Shown in pieces: positions 30,901 through 38,664 of a stretch of DNA of 64,000 bases. The stretch lies in contig JBBSCB010000013.1 of the NCBI GenBank assembly GCA_038250675.1, positions 10,871 through 74,870 on the forward strand. Direction: 5' to 3'. The translations under genes were made by a program, and so were the position numbers. A model generated the notes under the pieces. The model worked only from the letters and a program-made list of their open reading frames with translations, ran no database searches and was not told where the DNA came from. The stretch's first letter is position 1. Each line of letters starts with the position of its first letter. Origin of the DNA: JAICUF01 sp038250675. GTDB taxonomy: Bacteria; Gemmatimonadota; Gemmatimonadetes; Gemmatimonadales; GWC2-71-9.

Positions 30901-31115
30901 CGCTCTTCCTGCTGCTGGAAGATGAGCACGGTTTCATCAATGTGATCGTGCCGCCCAGGATACAGGAGGAGTTTCGCGAGGTGGTGCGGTTTGCGCCGTT
31001 CATCGTGGTGCTGGGGCGGTTCGAGCGGGACGGCGAGGTGCGCAACGTGGTGGGCCGCCGGTTCAAGGAGCTGCAGGTCCGGCGGCTCACGCACGTGAGC
31101 CGAAGCTTTCGCTGA
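27957..31115 (+). CDS. dnaE2: error-prone DNA polymerase III alpha, DnaE2
   Basis: 1052-aa C-family polymerase, of typical DnaE2 length. In order: an N-terminal PHP domain (ELRAHTAFSFGDGAVTPEAL, GLTDAADLGGVPRF), the polymerase palm with GRGSAANSAVAYCLGV and the catalytic PDIDLDVEHERREEL, the fingers (GRTILQFDKDDLDTIGVPKFDFLGL), the helix-hairpin-helix region (FPESHAWSFALIAYATAYL) and a C-terminal OB fold (DVLVGGLVTIRQQP). It performs translesion synthesis together with ImuA and ImuB. DnaE2 rather than the replicative DnaE1 is supported by length, PHP sequence and operon. Confidence 0.95.
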   Translation: MAYVELRAHTAFSFGDGAVTPEALVTRAAALGYSALGLTDAADLGGVPRFVLEAARQGVTPIIGAELEVDGHSAAFLVLSEEGYRNLAGLVTLARVGDLTTWERERPHTRRGRAAVTWAQVAERSAGLLALTGPPSGVLGALLRAGRRDEAAAVLSRWRDLFGDRLAVEVQFHRAGRHEAALVDALIELAERGGVPWVVARNPRYVDHTSRLVHDMLTALRAELTLEQAADAGALLPSGLWRLPPPDEMAREWRRRPEGLAASVEIAERCHFRLDWMRPPLPNFPVPDGHTDMSWLRACVEAGARERWGEIAATHWAQLGHELTVIERLGFSGFFLVMWDAVRHARELGILCQGRGSAANSAVAYCLGVTAVDPVANGLLFERFLSDARVDGQAEAPDIDLDVEHERREELLDYVYGRYDRSRAAITCVVQHFRAPNALLDAMRALGYPVELAHRLSKRMHYAEAAEGARLLVDELAAQAGLQLDDARGRALLTLMRGCDELPRLRSTHVGGFVLSAAPLGNWLPIEHTTMGRTILQFDKDDLDTIGVPKFDFLGLGGLSLIRRAFDAVEIRTGTRPAMYRLPPDDPETYAMISRGDTIGTFQIESRAQIASILHTRPERIYDLVVQVALIRPGPIQARFVHPYTRRRRGHEPVTYHHPALEPILRRTQGIPIFQEQAMAIAMLLGKSTAAEADALRRAMGHHRKQARLRTALDALEARMSAQGVAPEVARQIREDLESFGNYGFPESHAWSFALIAYATAYLRCHYPAEFFMALLNAWPMGFYPPSTLIHDARRSGVEVRPPCVRDGAHECTIEPAPDLDRPALRVGWRFIRGVGARTIEALASTHAAAPFGSIEDVVRRAGLVRADVLHLAQAGAFAAFEPDRRRAAWEGLHVVGDVLPLAPAPRTAHEPRALSHEELVFLDYHATGTSVIGHPMDPARARLKAAGALDSRDLQQLTGRRDVLVGGLVTIRQQPLSAKGTLFLLLEDEHGFINVIVPPRIQEEFREVVRFAPFIVVLGRFERDGEVRNVVGRRFKELQVRRLTHVSRSFR

Positions 31116-31313
31116 TCAGCCGGGGGGGGCCTTGTCCTGCCGGTCGCGCCGCGCCTCCCGCTCCGTGGGTCCCAGATCCGGCTCGCCCGGCTCGGCCGCG
31201 ACGAAGCCGTCCGCCTGGTCCTCGTGCACATTCTCGCCGTCCGGGGCCGGCCGCTCGGCTGCAGGTGTCTCGCCGTCGCGACTCCGTGGCTTTTCCTTCT
31301 GCTCGTCGTTCAC
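31116..31313 (-). CDS. small charged disordered protein
   Basis: 65-aa highly hydrophilic protein rich in Glu, Asp, Arg and Pro (begins MNDEQKEKPR, ends DKAPPG). The start GTG 31311-31313 has AGGGAG about 5 nt upstream, which supports real translation. Its stop directly abuts the dnaE2 stop on the other strand. No domain recognised; intrinsically disordered. Confidence 0.55.
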   Translation of the reverse strand: MNDEQKEKPRSRDGETPAAERPAPDGENVHEDQADGFVAAEPGEPDLGPTEREARRDRQDKAPPG

Positions 31314-31412
31314 GCTGGCTCCCTGGTTCAGTCGGACCGACGCGGCGATGGCCGCTGCGTGATCCCAGTGTGCGGCCGCTGGCGCCGCTGGCGCGGTGAC
31401 GGCTGACCCCTC

Positions 31413-33539
31413 TCAGATTCCAAGCACCCGCCGGATACCGCGCTCGATGCGGCGGCCGAGGTCCTCCAGCCGCCGGTTGATCTGCTCGTCGAACGGCTCG
31501 CCGTGCTCCGTGCACTGTTCAGTCGGCTCGCTGCCGGCGCGGAACCACTCGCGCTGCGTCACCGGGCACCACTCGTTGGCCAGCTTGCCGTTGGTGCCGT
31601 CGATCATGACGCTCACCATGCCGGCCGGCGGCCGCCATGCCGTGTTGAGGCCCTCGCGCCATCCGCGGAGATAGAACGATGCCCATGCCGGCGCCGCCAT
31701 GCGGCCGCCGGCCGCGCGATCGCCCAGCGAGTGCGGCGTGTCGTAGCCAAACCAGAACCCGGCGACCACCGTCGGCGTATATCCCACGAACCATGCGTCG
31801 TTGCCGTCGTTGGTCGTACCGGTCTTGCCGGCCACCGCGCCGCGGACACCGAGCTGCCGGATAGCGTACCCGGTGCCGCCGTCCACCACCGACTGGAGCA
31901 TCGACGTGATCTGGAATGCGTCGCGCTCGTCAATGACCCGCACCAGCGAATCAGCCGGCCGCCGCCACAGCACCTGACCGTCGGTCGTCTCGATGCGGCG
32001 AACCAGCGAGGGATGGACCCGGTATCCGCCATTGCCGAACGGGGCGTACGCCGTCACCAGCTCGAGCGGCGTCACATCGAGCGCACCGAGCGCAAGCGAC
32101 GGCAGCGGCTGCATGGGACTGGTGATGCCCGCCTGACGCGCCGTGCCGATGATGTTGCTGAGGCCGACCGCGAGACTCAGGCGCACGGTGGCGGCATTGG
32201 CCGAACGCATCAGCGCGCGCCGGAGGGTGAGGGGACCGCCGTAGTCGTCGCCATAGTTGGCCGGGCGCCAGATGTTGCCGCCCTGCTCCACCTCGATCGG
32301 CGAGTCGTCGAGCACCGTCGCCGGCGAGATGCCCGCCGCCAGCGCCGCGGCGTAGACGAATGGCTTGAACGCCGAGCCCGGCTGGCGATGCGCCGAGAGC
32401 GCGCGGTTGAAGCCGCGGCGGAGAAACCGGCGGCCACCGACCAGGGCGCGGATCTCGCCGTTGCGGGGATCCAGCGCCACCATCGCCCCTTCGACGCCAT
32501 CGTCAGCGCCGGCCCGCTCGATCGCCGCCGCCTGATTCCGCACCGCCGCCTCGGCCGCGCGCTGGGCGCGCCCGTCGAGCGATGTCCGCACTACGAGGTC
32601 CTGCCCGCGCGCGCGATCGCCCATGACCGAATCGCCGAACGCACGTACCGGGTCGAGTGCCGTCGACGCGTCCTCCGCCGGACGCCACTCGTCGTTGCTC
32701 AGCTCCAGCGACTCGCCCTTTGCCTTGGCGGCGACGCCCGCGGTGATGTAGTGCTGCTCGGCCATCAGCCCCAGCACCACATTGCGCCGGTCCACGGCAC
32801 GGTCGGCATGCCGCCGCGGCGCAAATGCGGAGGGCGCCTTCGGCAGTCCGGCGAGCGTCGCCGCCTCCGCCAGCGTCAGCCGGCTCACGCTCTTGCCGAA
32901 GAGATCGCGACTCGCCGCCTCGACGCCGTAGGTGCCGTTGCCGAAGTAAATCACGTTGAGGTAGAGTGCCAGGATCTGCTGCTTGGTGAGCGTCCGCTCG
33001 AGGCGGTGCGCCAGATGGATCTCGATCAGCTTGCGACCCAGGCTGCGGTGCGCCGCCATTTCCGGGATGAAGGCGTTACGCACCACCTGCATCGTGATGG
33101 TGCTGAATCCCTCTTCGATGCCCAGGTGACGGATGTTGCGCAACGTCGCGCGGGCGGCGCTGCGCCAGTCGACGCCGTGGTGCTCGTAGAACCGCCGATC
33201 TTCCACCGCGATGAACGCGTTGCGCACCTGTCGGGGCACTCGACTGAGCGGCACGTTGATGCGGCGGACGTAGGTCAGCCGTCCCAGCACCGCGCCGGAG
33301 CGGTCGAGGACTCGCGTGCCTTCATCGGCCCGGAAGGCCAGGATTTCGGCGTTGGACGGACAACCCGCGAGCCCGCAGCTCATGGCCCAGAGCCACGCGA
33401 ACAGCATCATGGCGGCAGTAAGGCCACCGACGAACAGGGGCCACCGGCGGCGGACCGTGCTCCACCGCAGGGCCCGCATCCGGCAGCGGCCGCCGATCCA
33501 CGCCTGCCGCACCCACTGCGTCACATTTCCCGCTTTCAT
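31413..33539 (-). CDS. class A penicillin-binding protein (PBP1a type)
   Basis: 708-aa bifunctional peptidoglycan synthase. Short basic cytoplasmic tail, one membrane helix (about residues 34-55), then a GT51 glycosyltransferase domain with the catalytic EDRRFYEHHGVDW and the ITMQVVRNAF, KLIEIHLAHRLE and NVIYFGNGTYGVEAA motifs. The transpeptidase domain has SxxK (PGSAFKPFVYAAAL), SxN (RSANAATVRL) and KTG (VAGKTGTTND). ATG 33539 is preferred over the much longer ORF to 33986, since GGAGG lies 6 nt upstream and the tail and helix follow directly. A short C-terminal tail has several Cys and basic residues. Confidence 0.93.
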   Translation of the reverse strand: MKAGNVTQWVRQAWIGGRCRMRALRWSTVRRRWPLFVGGLTAAMMLFAWLWAMSCGLAGCPSNAEILAFRADEGTRVLDRSGAVLGRLTYVRRINVPLSRVPRQVRNAFIAVEDRRFYEHHGVDWRSAARATLRNIRHLGIEEGFSTITMQVVRNAFIPEMAAHRSLGRKLIEIHLAHRLERTLTKQQILALYLNVIYFGNGTYGVEAASRDLFGKSVSRLTLAEAATLAGLPKAPSAFAPRRHADRAVDRRNVVLGLMAEQHYITAGVAAKAKGESLELSNDEWRPAEDASTALDPVRAFGDSVMGDRARGQDLVVRTSLDGRAQRAAEAAVRNQAAAIERAGADDGVEGAMVALDPRNGEIRALVGGRRFLRRGFNRALSAHRQPGSAFKPFVYAAALAAGISPATVLDDSPIEVEQGGNIWRPANYGDDYGGPLTLRRALMRSANAATVRLSLAVGLSNIIGTARQAGITSPMQPLPSLALGALDVTPLELVTAYAPFGNGGYRVHPSLVRRIETTDGQVLWRRPADSLVRVIDERDAFQITSMLQSVVDGGTGYAIRQLGVRGAVAGKTGTTNDGNDAWFVGYTPTVVAGFWFGYDTPHSLGDRAAGGRMAAPAWASFYLRGWREGLNTAWRPPAGMVSVMIDGTNGKLANEWCPVTQREWFRAGSEPTEQCTEHGEPFDEQINRRLEDLGRRIERGIRRVLGI

Positions 33540-33678
33540 ACGTCGGCCTCCGAGTCGAGCCGACGTTCCATACGGAAACAAATGCGGAAAAGTGTCGAAC
33601 CCCGGAAATGAAGGGCTGACAACCCTCGATCGACGCCGGCTGTCCAACCGCGTGAAACCATCTTCACCGGGAGCCACC

Positions 33679-34617
33679 ATGTGGAAGTATCTGCTCGCTG
33701 CCGCCGCGCTTGCCGCCGGCACCGTCAACGCGCAATCGCCCGCCGGCGAAGCTATGGGCCGCTGGACGGCGGTGACCGACCGGCACGACGCCCGGCTCCA
33801 GCTCGAGCTCCGGCGCACGCTGCCGGGCCATGACTGGAGCGACGGGTTCGAGGTGTCGCTCGATTCGCTCAGCGGGCTGAGCGCCGCCGGCATGCGCTCC
33901 GGCGGCGCGGTCGCGTTTTCCCTCGTGCGGGAGGCGGGGACGTTCGGTTTCCGCGGCGATTTCTCGGCGGGCCGAGGAGGCGGCACGTTCCGCTTCAGTC
34001 CCGACCCCCGCTATGTCGGTACGATGCGCGGTCTCGGCTATCCGTCGCTGACGGCGGACACGCTGTACATGCTGGCGACGACCAACGTGACGACCGCGGA
34101 CGTCCGGCGGCTCCACGGCCTGGGCTATCGTGACGTGTCGCTGCACCAGCTGGTACGGATGGCCAACCATAGGGCGGGCGTCCACTACATCGAGGCGATG
34201 CGCACTGCGGGGTATCGCGATCTGGCGATCGACGATCTGGTGCGGATGCGCGATCACGGTGTGGACTCCGAGTACGTCGCGGAGCTCGCCGCGCACGGCA
34301 TTCATGGGCTGCCGGCTGGGGACCTGGTCCGCACCCGGGATCACGGCGTGGATGCCGAGTTCATCTCGGAGCTGTCCGACGCCGGTTACGGCGGCGTGCC
34401 GGTGGCCGACATGGTGCGGGCACGCGACCACGGCGTCACCGGTCCCTTTGCCGCCGAGGTCCGCCGTGCGGGCTATCGTGACGTGCCGCTCGACGAGATC
34501 GTCCGCCTCAAGGACCACGGCGTGACGGCCGGCTTCATCGAGCGGGTGCGGGGCGAACGCCGCGGTGAACTGACGCTGGACCAGGTCATCCGCATTCATG
34601 ACCGGGGCGACGACTGA
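33679..34617 (+). CDS. exported protein with 29-residue repeats
   Basis: 312-aa protein with a signal peptide cleaved near VNAQS. Residues about 20-115 form a beta-rich domain. From about residue 115 to the end there are six or more helical repeats of 29 residues with the core GYxDLxxDDLVRMRDHGVxxEYxxEL, the last ones nearly perfect. Similar repeats occur at the ends of BlaR1/M56 peptidases in this lineage (recalled), where they are probably sensing domains; here they stand alone. GGGAG upstream supports ATG 33679. Function unknown. Confidence 0.75.
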   Translation: MWKYLLAAAALAAGTVNAQSPAGEAMGRWTAVTDRHDARLQLELRRTLPGHDWSDGFEVSLDSLSGLSAAGMRSGGAVAFSLVREAGTFGFRGDFSAGRGGGTFRFSPDPRYVGTMRGLGYPSLTADTLYMLATTNVTTADVRRLHGLGYRDVSLHQLVRMANHRAGVHYIEAMRTAGYRDLAIDDLVRMRDHGVDSEYVAELAAHGIHGLPAGDLVRTRDHGVDAEFISELSDAGYGGVPVADMVRARDHGVTGPFAAEVRRAGYRDVPLDEIVRLKDHGVTAGFIERVRGERRGELTLDQVIRIHDRGDD

Positions 34618-34633
34618 TGCGCCCCGGCCTGCG

Positions 34634-34882
34634 TCAGACCTCCTTCTCGACCACCAGCGTATAGTGGGCCGCGAGGGCCGCAATGGCTCCCACGGCCGCG
34701 AGTACCGGCATGAGCACCGCCCCCACGACGCCGAGCGTGAGCGGAATCTCCATGATGCTGCGGCCGTCGTCGTTCTTTATGATGATGCGCCGGACGTTTC
34801 CCTCGTGAATCAGCTCCTTGACGCGGGCAACGAGCCCCTCGCCGCTGACGCGGTGTTCCTCGGTGTGGATCTGATCGGACAT
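34634..34882 (-). CDS. DUF4342 small protein
   Basis: 82-aa protein starting at ATG 34882 with AAGGAG about 8 nt upstream. The N-terminal half (VARVKELIHEGNVRRIIIKN) followed by DGRSIMEIPLTLGVVGAVL matches the DUF4342 family, small proteins with a UBA-like start and one hydrophobic stretch. The second half is a membrane-type segment (about 44-72). Role unknown; it lies 16 nt downstream of the glucokinase gene and is probably cotranscribed. Confidence 0.75.
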   Translation of the reverse strand: MSDQIHTEEHRVSGEGLVARVKELIHEGNVRRIIIKNDDGRSIMEIPLTLGVVGAVLMPVLAAVGAIAALAAHYTLVVEKEV

Positions 34883-34898
34883 CGGGCGTTCTCCTTGG

Positions 34899-35603
34899 TC
34901 AGGGTTGGTCGTGGCGCCAGAGCAGAAATCCGCCCAGGATGCCGTCGGTGTTGTCGACAACCGTGACATCGGGCGGCAGTCGGTTGGCCTTCACGTGGCG
35001 GCCATTGCCGCCACCGATGTACAGGTGATCGAAGGTGGTGAGTACACGCAGCTGCTCGATGGCCCGGCGGAGCCGCCGCCGCCACTTGCGCTTGCCGGCG
35101 TGTCTGCGGGCGTGGTCGCCCAGCGCTTCCTCGTAGGTCCGCCCCTTGTGGAATTCGTGGTGACCGAGTTCCAGATGGGCGCAGCCCACGCCGTCCTGGA
35201 AGAGCGCCGATCCGAAACCCGTGCCCAGCGTGATTACCAGTTCGACGCCGGTCCCGCCAATCGCCGCCAGGCCCTGGACCTCGGCGTCGTTGGCCACGCG
35301 AGCGGGGGCGTCGAGCGTGCCGGCCAGCGCTCTGGCCAGGTCGAATCCGCAGAACGCCGGCGTGCCGAGGTTGTGTGCCGTGCGGACGATGCCATGGCGC
35401 ACCACTCCGGGGAAGCCCGCCGCGATCCGGTCCCAGTGCGGCAGCGGCGCCACCAGCGACTCGATGGCCGCCATCAATCCCGGCGGGTCGGTGGGATGGG
35501 GCGTGGCGATCCTCCGCGGCTCAATCACCAGGTGTCCCTGGTCATCCAGCAGCGATGCCTTCAGCTTGGAGCCGCCGATGTCGATGGACAGTGTCGTCGT
35601 CAT
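34899..35603 (-). CDS. ROK-family kinase, probable polyphosphate glucokinase
   Basis: 234-aa sugar kinase. LSIDIGGSKLKASLLD is the phosphate-1 loop of ROK/ASKHA kinases, IAAGFPGVVRHG and NDAEVQGLAAI contain the catalytic and sugar-binding residues (Asp in the NDA motif), and LVITLGTGFGSAL is the phosphate-2 loop. The length, the LELGHHEFHKGRTYEE block and GGGNG at the end resemble polyphosphate/ATP-dependent glucokinases. The zinc-binding Cys motif of ROK repressors is absent, so a metabolic kinase is likely. Polyphosphate use is inferred, not shown. Confidence 0.8.
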   Translation of the reverse strand: MTTTLSIDIGGSKLKASLLDDQGHLVIEPRRIATPHPTDPPGLMAAIESLVAPLPHWDRIAAGFPGVVRHGIVRTAHNLGTPAFCGFDLARALAGTLDAPARVANDAEVQGLAAIGGTGVELVITLGTGFGSALFQDGVGCAHLELGHHEFHKGRTYEEALGDHARRHAGKRKWRRRLRRAIEQLRVLTTFDHLYIGGGNGRHVKANRLPPDVTVVDNTDGILGGFLLWRHDQP

Positions 35604-35774
35604 GCCGTCTCCGTGTGGGTATCATCCTGTGTGACCAGCGCCGCCCGCCGCCCGCCGCCGTGGCGGGGGCAGACTCCTCTCAAGCTAGCGCCATCCGCCG
35701 GCCGAACGCGCGAATCCGCCTTCGACACCGCTGCGCAGGGAGCCGATGCCTGCATCTACCACGACTTCTCGCCA

Positions 35775-36113
35775 ATGACCGATGACGGGCTCGAGGCCAG
35801 GGTAGCGGCTGCGCTCGGACGCCAGGTCGTGGTCAAGGTCCTCTCCCCGGAACTCGGCGCCGGCCTCAATGTCGAGCGGTTCCGGCGCGAGATCCAGCTC
35901 GCCGCCGGGCTGCAGCATCCACACATCGTGCCCCTCCTGAGCGCGGGCGAGGCGAGGGGCGAGCGCGCTGTGCGGGAGCGGGATCAGTTTCTCCTCGCCA
36001 TCGGCGTGAGCCCTCACTGGTTCGATCCGATGCGGGCCGATGCGCGCTTCGTCGCGGGCGCCGCCGCACTGGGGCTCGATCCGACGCTGCGGGCGCCGCG
36101 GGCCGCACGGTAG
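35775..36113 (+). pseudogene. remnant of Ser/Thr protein kinase
   Basis: Single open frame of 112 codons that joins separate parts of a PknB-type kinase. MTDDGLEARVAAALG matches the usual N-terminal lead, then RQVVVKVLSPELGAGLNVERF and REIQLAAGLQHPHIVPLLSAG match the VAIK-Lys strand and helix C. The glycine-rich loop between them (about 25 residues) is missing. After EARG the frame jumps to a tail (HWFDPMRADARFVAG) of the kind that ends TPR-bearing kinases. The catalytic loop, activation segment and all central parts are gone, so it cannot be an active kinase. Probably the product of two in-frame deletions. Confidence 0.65.
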
Positions 36114-36117
36114 TCCC

Positions 36118-37521
36118 GTGCGACGCTTCATTCCCGCCCGGTCCGACCTGGCCGAACTGCTCGCGCTGGCCCTGCCCGTCATCGCCGTACAGGTCGGCAT
36201 GATGCTCATGGGCGTGGTGGACTCCATCATGGTCGGGCGGCTGTCGGCGGCGGCGCTCGCCGGCGTGGCGCTCGGCAATGTCTACTTCTTTGCGGGCGCC
36301 ATCTTCGGGTCGGGCGCGCTCCTGGCGCTCGATCCTGTGGTGGCACAGGCGGTGGGTGCGCACGACGGGCCGGCAATCACTCGGGCGCTCCAGCGCGGCT
36401 TCGTGCTCGCGCTCCTTCTGGCGGTGCCGAGCTCACTGCTGCTGATGTCGGTGCGGCCGGCGCTGGCGGGGCTGGGCCAGCCGGCGGCCGTCGTTCCGAT
36501 CGCGAGCGGCTACGTGTGGCGCGAGATCCCCGGCGTCGTTCCCTTCCTTGCGTTCACCGTGTTGCGCCAGACGCTGCAGGCGATGGGCCGGATGCGGGCG
36601 ATCGTGGCGGCAATTGTGCTGGCCAATCTGCTCAACCTGGGACTCAACTGGGTGCTGATCTACGGGCACTGGGGAGCGCCCGCGATGGGGGCGTTCGGCT
36701 CGGCGTGGTCCAGCACCATCAGCCGGTGGGCCATGGTGGGAGTGCTGGCCGCGCTGGCGTGGCCCGACCTGCGCGGGCATCTGCTGCCGGTGGACCGCGC
36801 CGCACTGGCCTGGGGGCCGCTCGGACGGATGCTGGCGCTCGGTGCGCCGATCGGCGCGCAGATGCAACTTGAGTTCGGCGTGTTCGGTGCGATCGGGCTC
36901 TTGATGGGCCGGCTGGGGACGATTCCGGTGGCGGCGCATCAGATCGCGCTGAACATCGCGTCGCTCACGTTCATGGTCCCGCTGGGCATTTCCGCGGCGG
37001 CGGCGGTGCTGGTGGGGCGCTCGGTGGGCCGCGGCGACGCCGGCGGCGCGCGCCGGGCCGCGCGGTCAGCGTTGGCGGTGGGCGTGGGCTTTATGACCGT
37101 GACGGCCGCGATCCTGCTGGCCCTGCCGACCATGCTCGCCCGGGTGTACACCACGGAGGCGCCGGTGGTGGCGCTCGCAGCGTCGCTGCTGCCGATCGCG
37201 GGGGTGTTCCAGATCTTCGACGGCATCCAGGTGGTGTCGATCGGCGCGCTCCGGGGGCTGGGCGATACCCGGGCGCCGTTCGTGATGAATCTGCTCGGCT
37301 TCTGGCTGCTGGGGCTGCCGGCGAGTCTCCTGCTGGCGTTTGGTGCCGGACTGGGCGCACCAGGGCTCTGGTGGGGGCTGGTGGTGGGGCTGGCGGTGGT
37401 GGGCCTCGGCCTCCTCTACCGACTGCGCGGCCAGCTGCGGCGCGCAGTGGAGCGGGTCCGGATCGACCGGCCCGACGGCGTCAACGGCTCTCCGCCGCCT
37501 GCCGCTGTCCGAACAGTCTGA
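36118..37521 (+). CDS. MATE-family multidrug efflux transporter
   Basis: 467-aa inner-membrane protein with about twelve hydrophobic helices, beginning at GTG 36118 (VRRFIPARSDLAELLALALP), directly after the kinase remnant. The first helix pair contains MLMGVVDSIMVGRLS and the second half repeats the pattern with GTIPVAAHQIALNIASL, both typical MATE motifs. The family exports drugs or metabolites using a Na+ or H+ gradient. The long ORF start (36040) is not needed. The C-terminus is a short basic cytoplasmic tail. Confidence 0.88.
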   Translation: MRRFIPARSDLAELLALALPVIAVQVGMMLMGVVDSIMVGRLSAAALAGVALGNVYFFAGAIFGSGALLALDPVVAQAVGAHDGPAITRALQRGFVLALLLAVPSSLLLMSVRPALAGLGQPAAVVPIASGYVWREIPGVVPFLAFTVLRQTLQAMGRMRAIVAAIVLANLLNLGLNWVLIYGHWGAPAMGAFGSAWSSTISRWAMVGVLAALAWPDLRGHLLPVDRAALAWGPLGRMLALGAPIGAQMQLEFGVFGAIGLLMGRLGTIPVAAHQIALNIASLTFMVPLGISAAAAVLVGRSVGRGDAGGARRAARSALAVGVGFMTVTAAILLALPTMLARVYTTEAPVVALAASLLPIAGVFQIFDGIQVVSIGALRGLGDTRAPFVMNLLGFWLLGLPASLLLAFGAGLGAPGLWWGLVVGLAVVGLGLLYRLRGQLRRAVERVRIDRPDGVNGSPPPAAVRTV

Positions 37522-37537
37522 CCGCTCCCCTCCTCGG

Positions 37538-37822
37538 TCAATGATGCTGGGGGGTCCGGCCGAGCTCGTGCCAGCTGGACTCGGAGACATCCACGTCGTA
37601 GTGTCGGGCCGCCTTCCTGATGTTGGCGAATGCCTGGTCCCGGTCGGCGTCGCTGACGTCCTCGACCTGGTCAAACCGGGCCAGGGCGTTGCGAACGTGG
37701 GACGCATCGGTCAGCGGCTCCTTGCGCTGCCTGGGAAAGGCAAAGACGCTGTCCGGCAGCTTCTCGTGGCTGGTCAGATCGCCATGTGTGGTATGGGGTT
37801 CCCAGGTGGTCTTGGTGCTCAT
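37538..37822 (-). CDS. small hydrophilic protein (DUF6582-like)
   Basis: 94-aa soluble protein. ATG 37822 has a strong AAGGAGG 5 nt upstream. The sequence contains KLPDSVFAFPRQRKEPLTDASHVRNALARF, split here as LPDSVFAFPRQRK and PLTDASHVRNALARF, then a helical end HYDVDVSESSWHELG. This pattern is known from small proteins annotated DUF6582, which occur singly or at the end of phage-head or stress-related proteins; the function is unknown. It is transcribed divergently from cspA. Confidence 0.7.
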   Translation of the reverse strand: MSTKTTWEPHTTHGDLTSHEKLPDSVFAFPRQRKEPLTDASHVRNALARFDQVEDVSDADRDQAFANIRKAARHYDVDVSESSWHELGRTPQHH

Positions 37823-37940
37823 GGTTCCTCCTTGGGGCGGGGGATATGCTGCATCCCACATATTGCCCCCCGGCGGCCTGGTGACCGTGAACTGGGTCAC
37901 ACCCACTCCTGGCGGGCACCGCGCTCCGGTCGGTCTCCGA

Positions 37941-37969
37941 TTGACAGCGGGCGGGGCGGCTCGTAGATT
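37941..37969 (+). promoter_or_regulatory. sigma70-type promoter of cspA
   Basis: A perfect TTGACA (37941-37946), a spacer of exactly 17 nt and TAGATT (37964-37969, 4/6). A start near 37976 would give a leader of about 165 nt before the cspA ATG (38143), close to the long leaders of cold-shock mRNAs in other bacteria. The 37823-38142 region holds no other gene. Confidence 0.65.
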
Positions 37970-38142
37970 TGCAGGGCTCAGGAACGCCGTTTGGCGGACC
38001 GAGAACCAGCGATTCCGGGGGCCTGGCGAGCGCCGGGTCCCTTTTTCGTTGGCAAGCCGCGCGGGTCTCCCGCGCACCAACCTGTCGGCAGGTACGGCAC
38101 CACCGGACTCCCGACATCTACATGCAGAGAGAGAGTACCGTG

Positions 38143-38355
38143 ATGCGTACCACCGGCAAGGTGAAGTGGTTCAACGACGCGAAGGGCTTTGGGTTCATCA
38201 CCCCCGACGACGGCCAGAAGGATTGCTTCGTGCATCATTCGGCCATCCAGGGTCAGGGCTTCAAGTCGCTGGCCGAGGGTGAGGCGGTCGAGTTCGACAT
38301 CGTGCAGGGCCAGAAGGGCCCGGCGGCGGAAAACGTGGTCAAGGTTCGCGGTTGA
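38143..38355 (+). CDS. cspA: cold-shock protein
   Basis: 70-aa single cold-shock domain. RNP1 reads KGFGFI and RNP2 reads CFVHHSAI (usually VFVHFSAI), preceded by MRTTGKVKWFNDA. It binds single-stranded RNA/DNA and melts mRNA structure. ATG 38143 fits the family length and has a GAGAGAG stretch upstream; ATG 38122 would add 7 residues. The leader is long (see promoter). It is followed by a GC-rich hairpin, then rpsU and a desaturase. Confidence 0.93.
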   Translation: MRTTGKVKWFNDAKGFGFITPDDGQKDCFVHHSAIQGQGFKSLAEGEAVEFDIVQGQKGPAAENVVKVRG

Positions 38356-38391
38356 TCCCTTCGCCCATGGCGAGGTGAGGCAAGCGTCAAG

Positions 38392-38422
38392 GCGGGGCCG
38401 CCTGAGTCCGGGGCGGCCCCGC
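38392..38422 (+). terminator. GC-rich hairpin between cspA and rpsU
   Basis: GCGGGGCCGCC (38392-38402) and GGCGGCCCCGC (38412-38422) form a perfect 11-bp stem with a 9-nt loop, 37 nt after the cspA stop. No U-run follows, so it may be a partial terminator, an RNA 3'-end stabiliser or a processing site that sets cspA apart from rpsU. Confidence 0.55.
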
Positions 38423-38463
38423 TGCGTTGCTCCGGGTACTCCACACTACGAAAGCGGGACGAG

Positions 38464-38664
38464 ATGATCGAGATCAAACTGTCGGACAGCGACAGCATCG
38501 AATGGGCGCTCAAGGCCTTCAAGCGCAAGATGCAGCGCTCGGGCATCCTGAAGGAGTTGCGCCAGAAGCGGTACTACGTCAAGCCGAGCGAGGCGCGCCA
38601 GCTGAAGTCCGCCGCGGCGCAGCGGCGCCAGCGGAAGGACGCGCGGGGGCGCGCCAGCCGCTGA
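38464..38664 (+). CDS. rpsU: 30S ribosomal protein bS21
   Basis: 66-aa basic protein: IEIKLSDSDSIEWALKAFKRK followed by RSGILKELRQKRYYVKPSEAR, the classical bS21 signature, and a Lys/Arg tail. It binds the 30S platform near the anti-Shine-Dalgarno sequence and aids initiation. It stands between cspA and a desaturase gene rather than in the usual rpsU-dnaG-rpoD context. Confidence 0.95.
   Translation: MIEIKLSDSDSIEWALKAFKRKMQRSGILKELRQKRYYVKPSEARQLKSAAAQRRQRKDARGRASR

Noticed and set aside
29220..31094. 624-codon open frame on the minus strand
   Set aside because: Antisense to dnaE2, no family resemblance.
31503..33611. 702-codon open frame on the plus strand
   Set aside because: Antisense to the penicillin-binding protein gene, whose motifs are beyond doubt.
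33540..33986. N-terminal extension of the penicillin-binding protein
   Set aside because: Low-complexity Ser/Pro/Arg reading with no start signal; ATG 33539 has GGAGG and begins the cytoplasmic tail.
38427..38660. Extension of the desaturase frame across rpsU
   Set aside because: It reads through rpsU in another frame; rpsU is certain and the extension has no family match.
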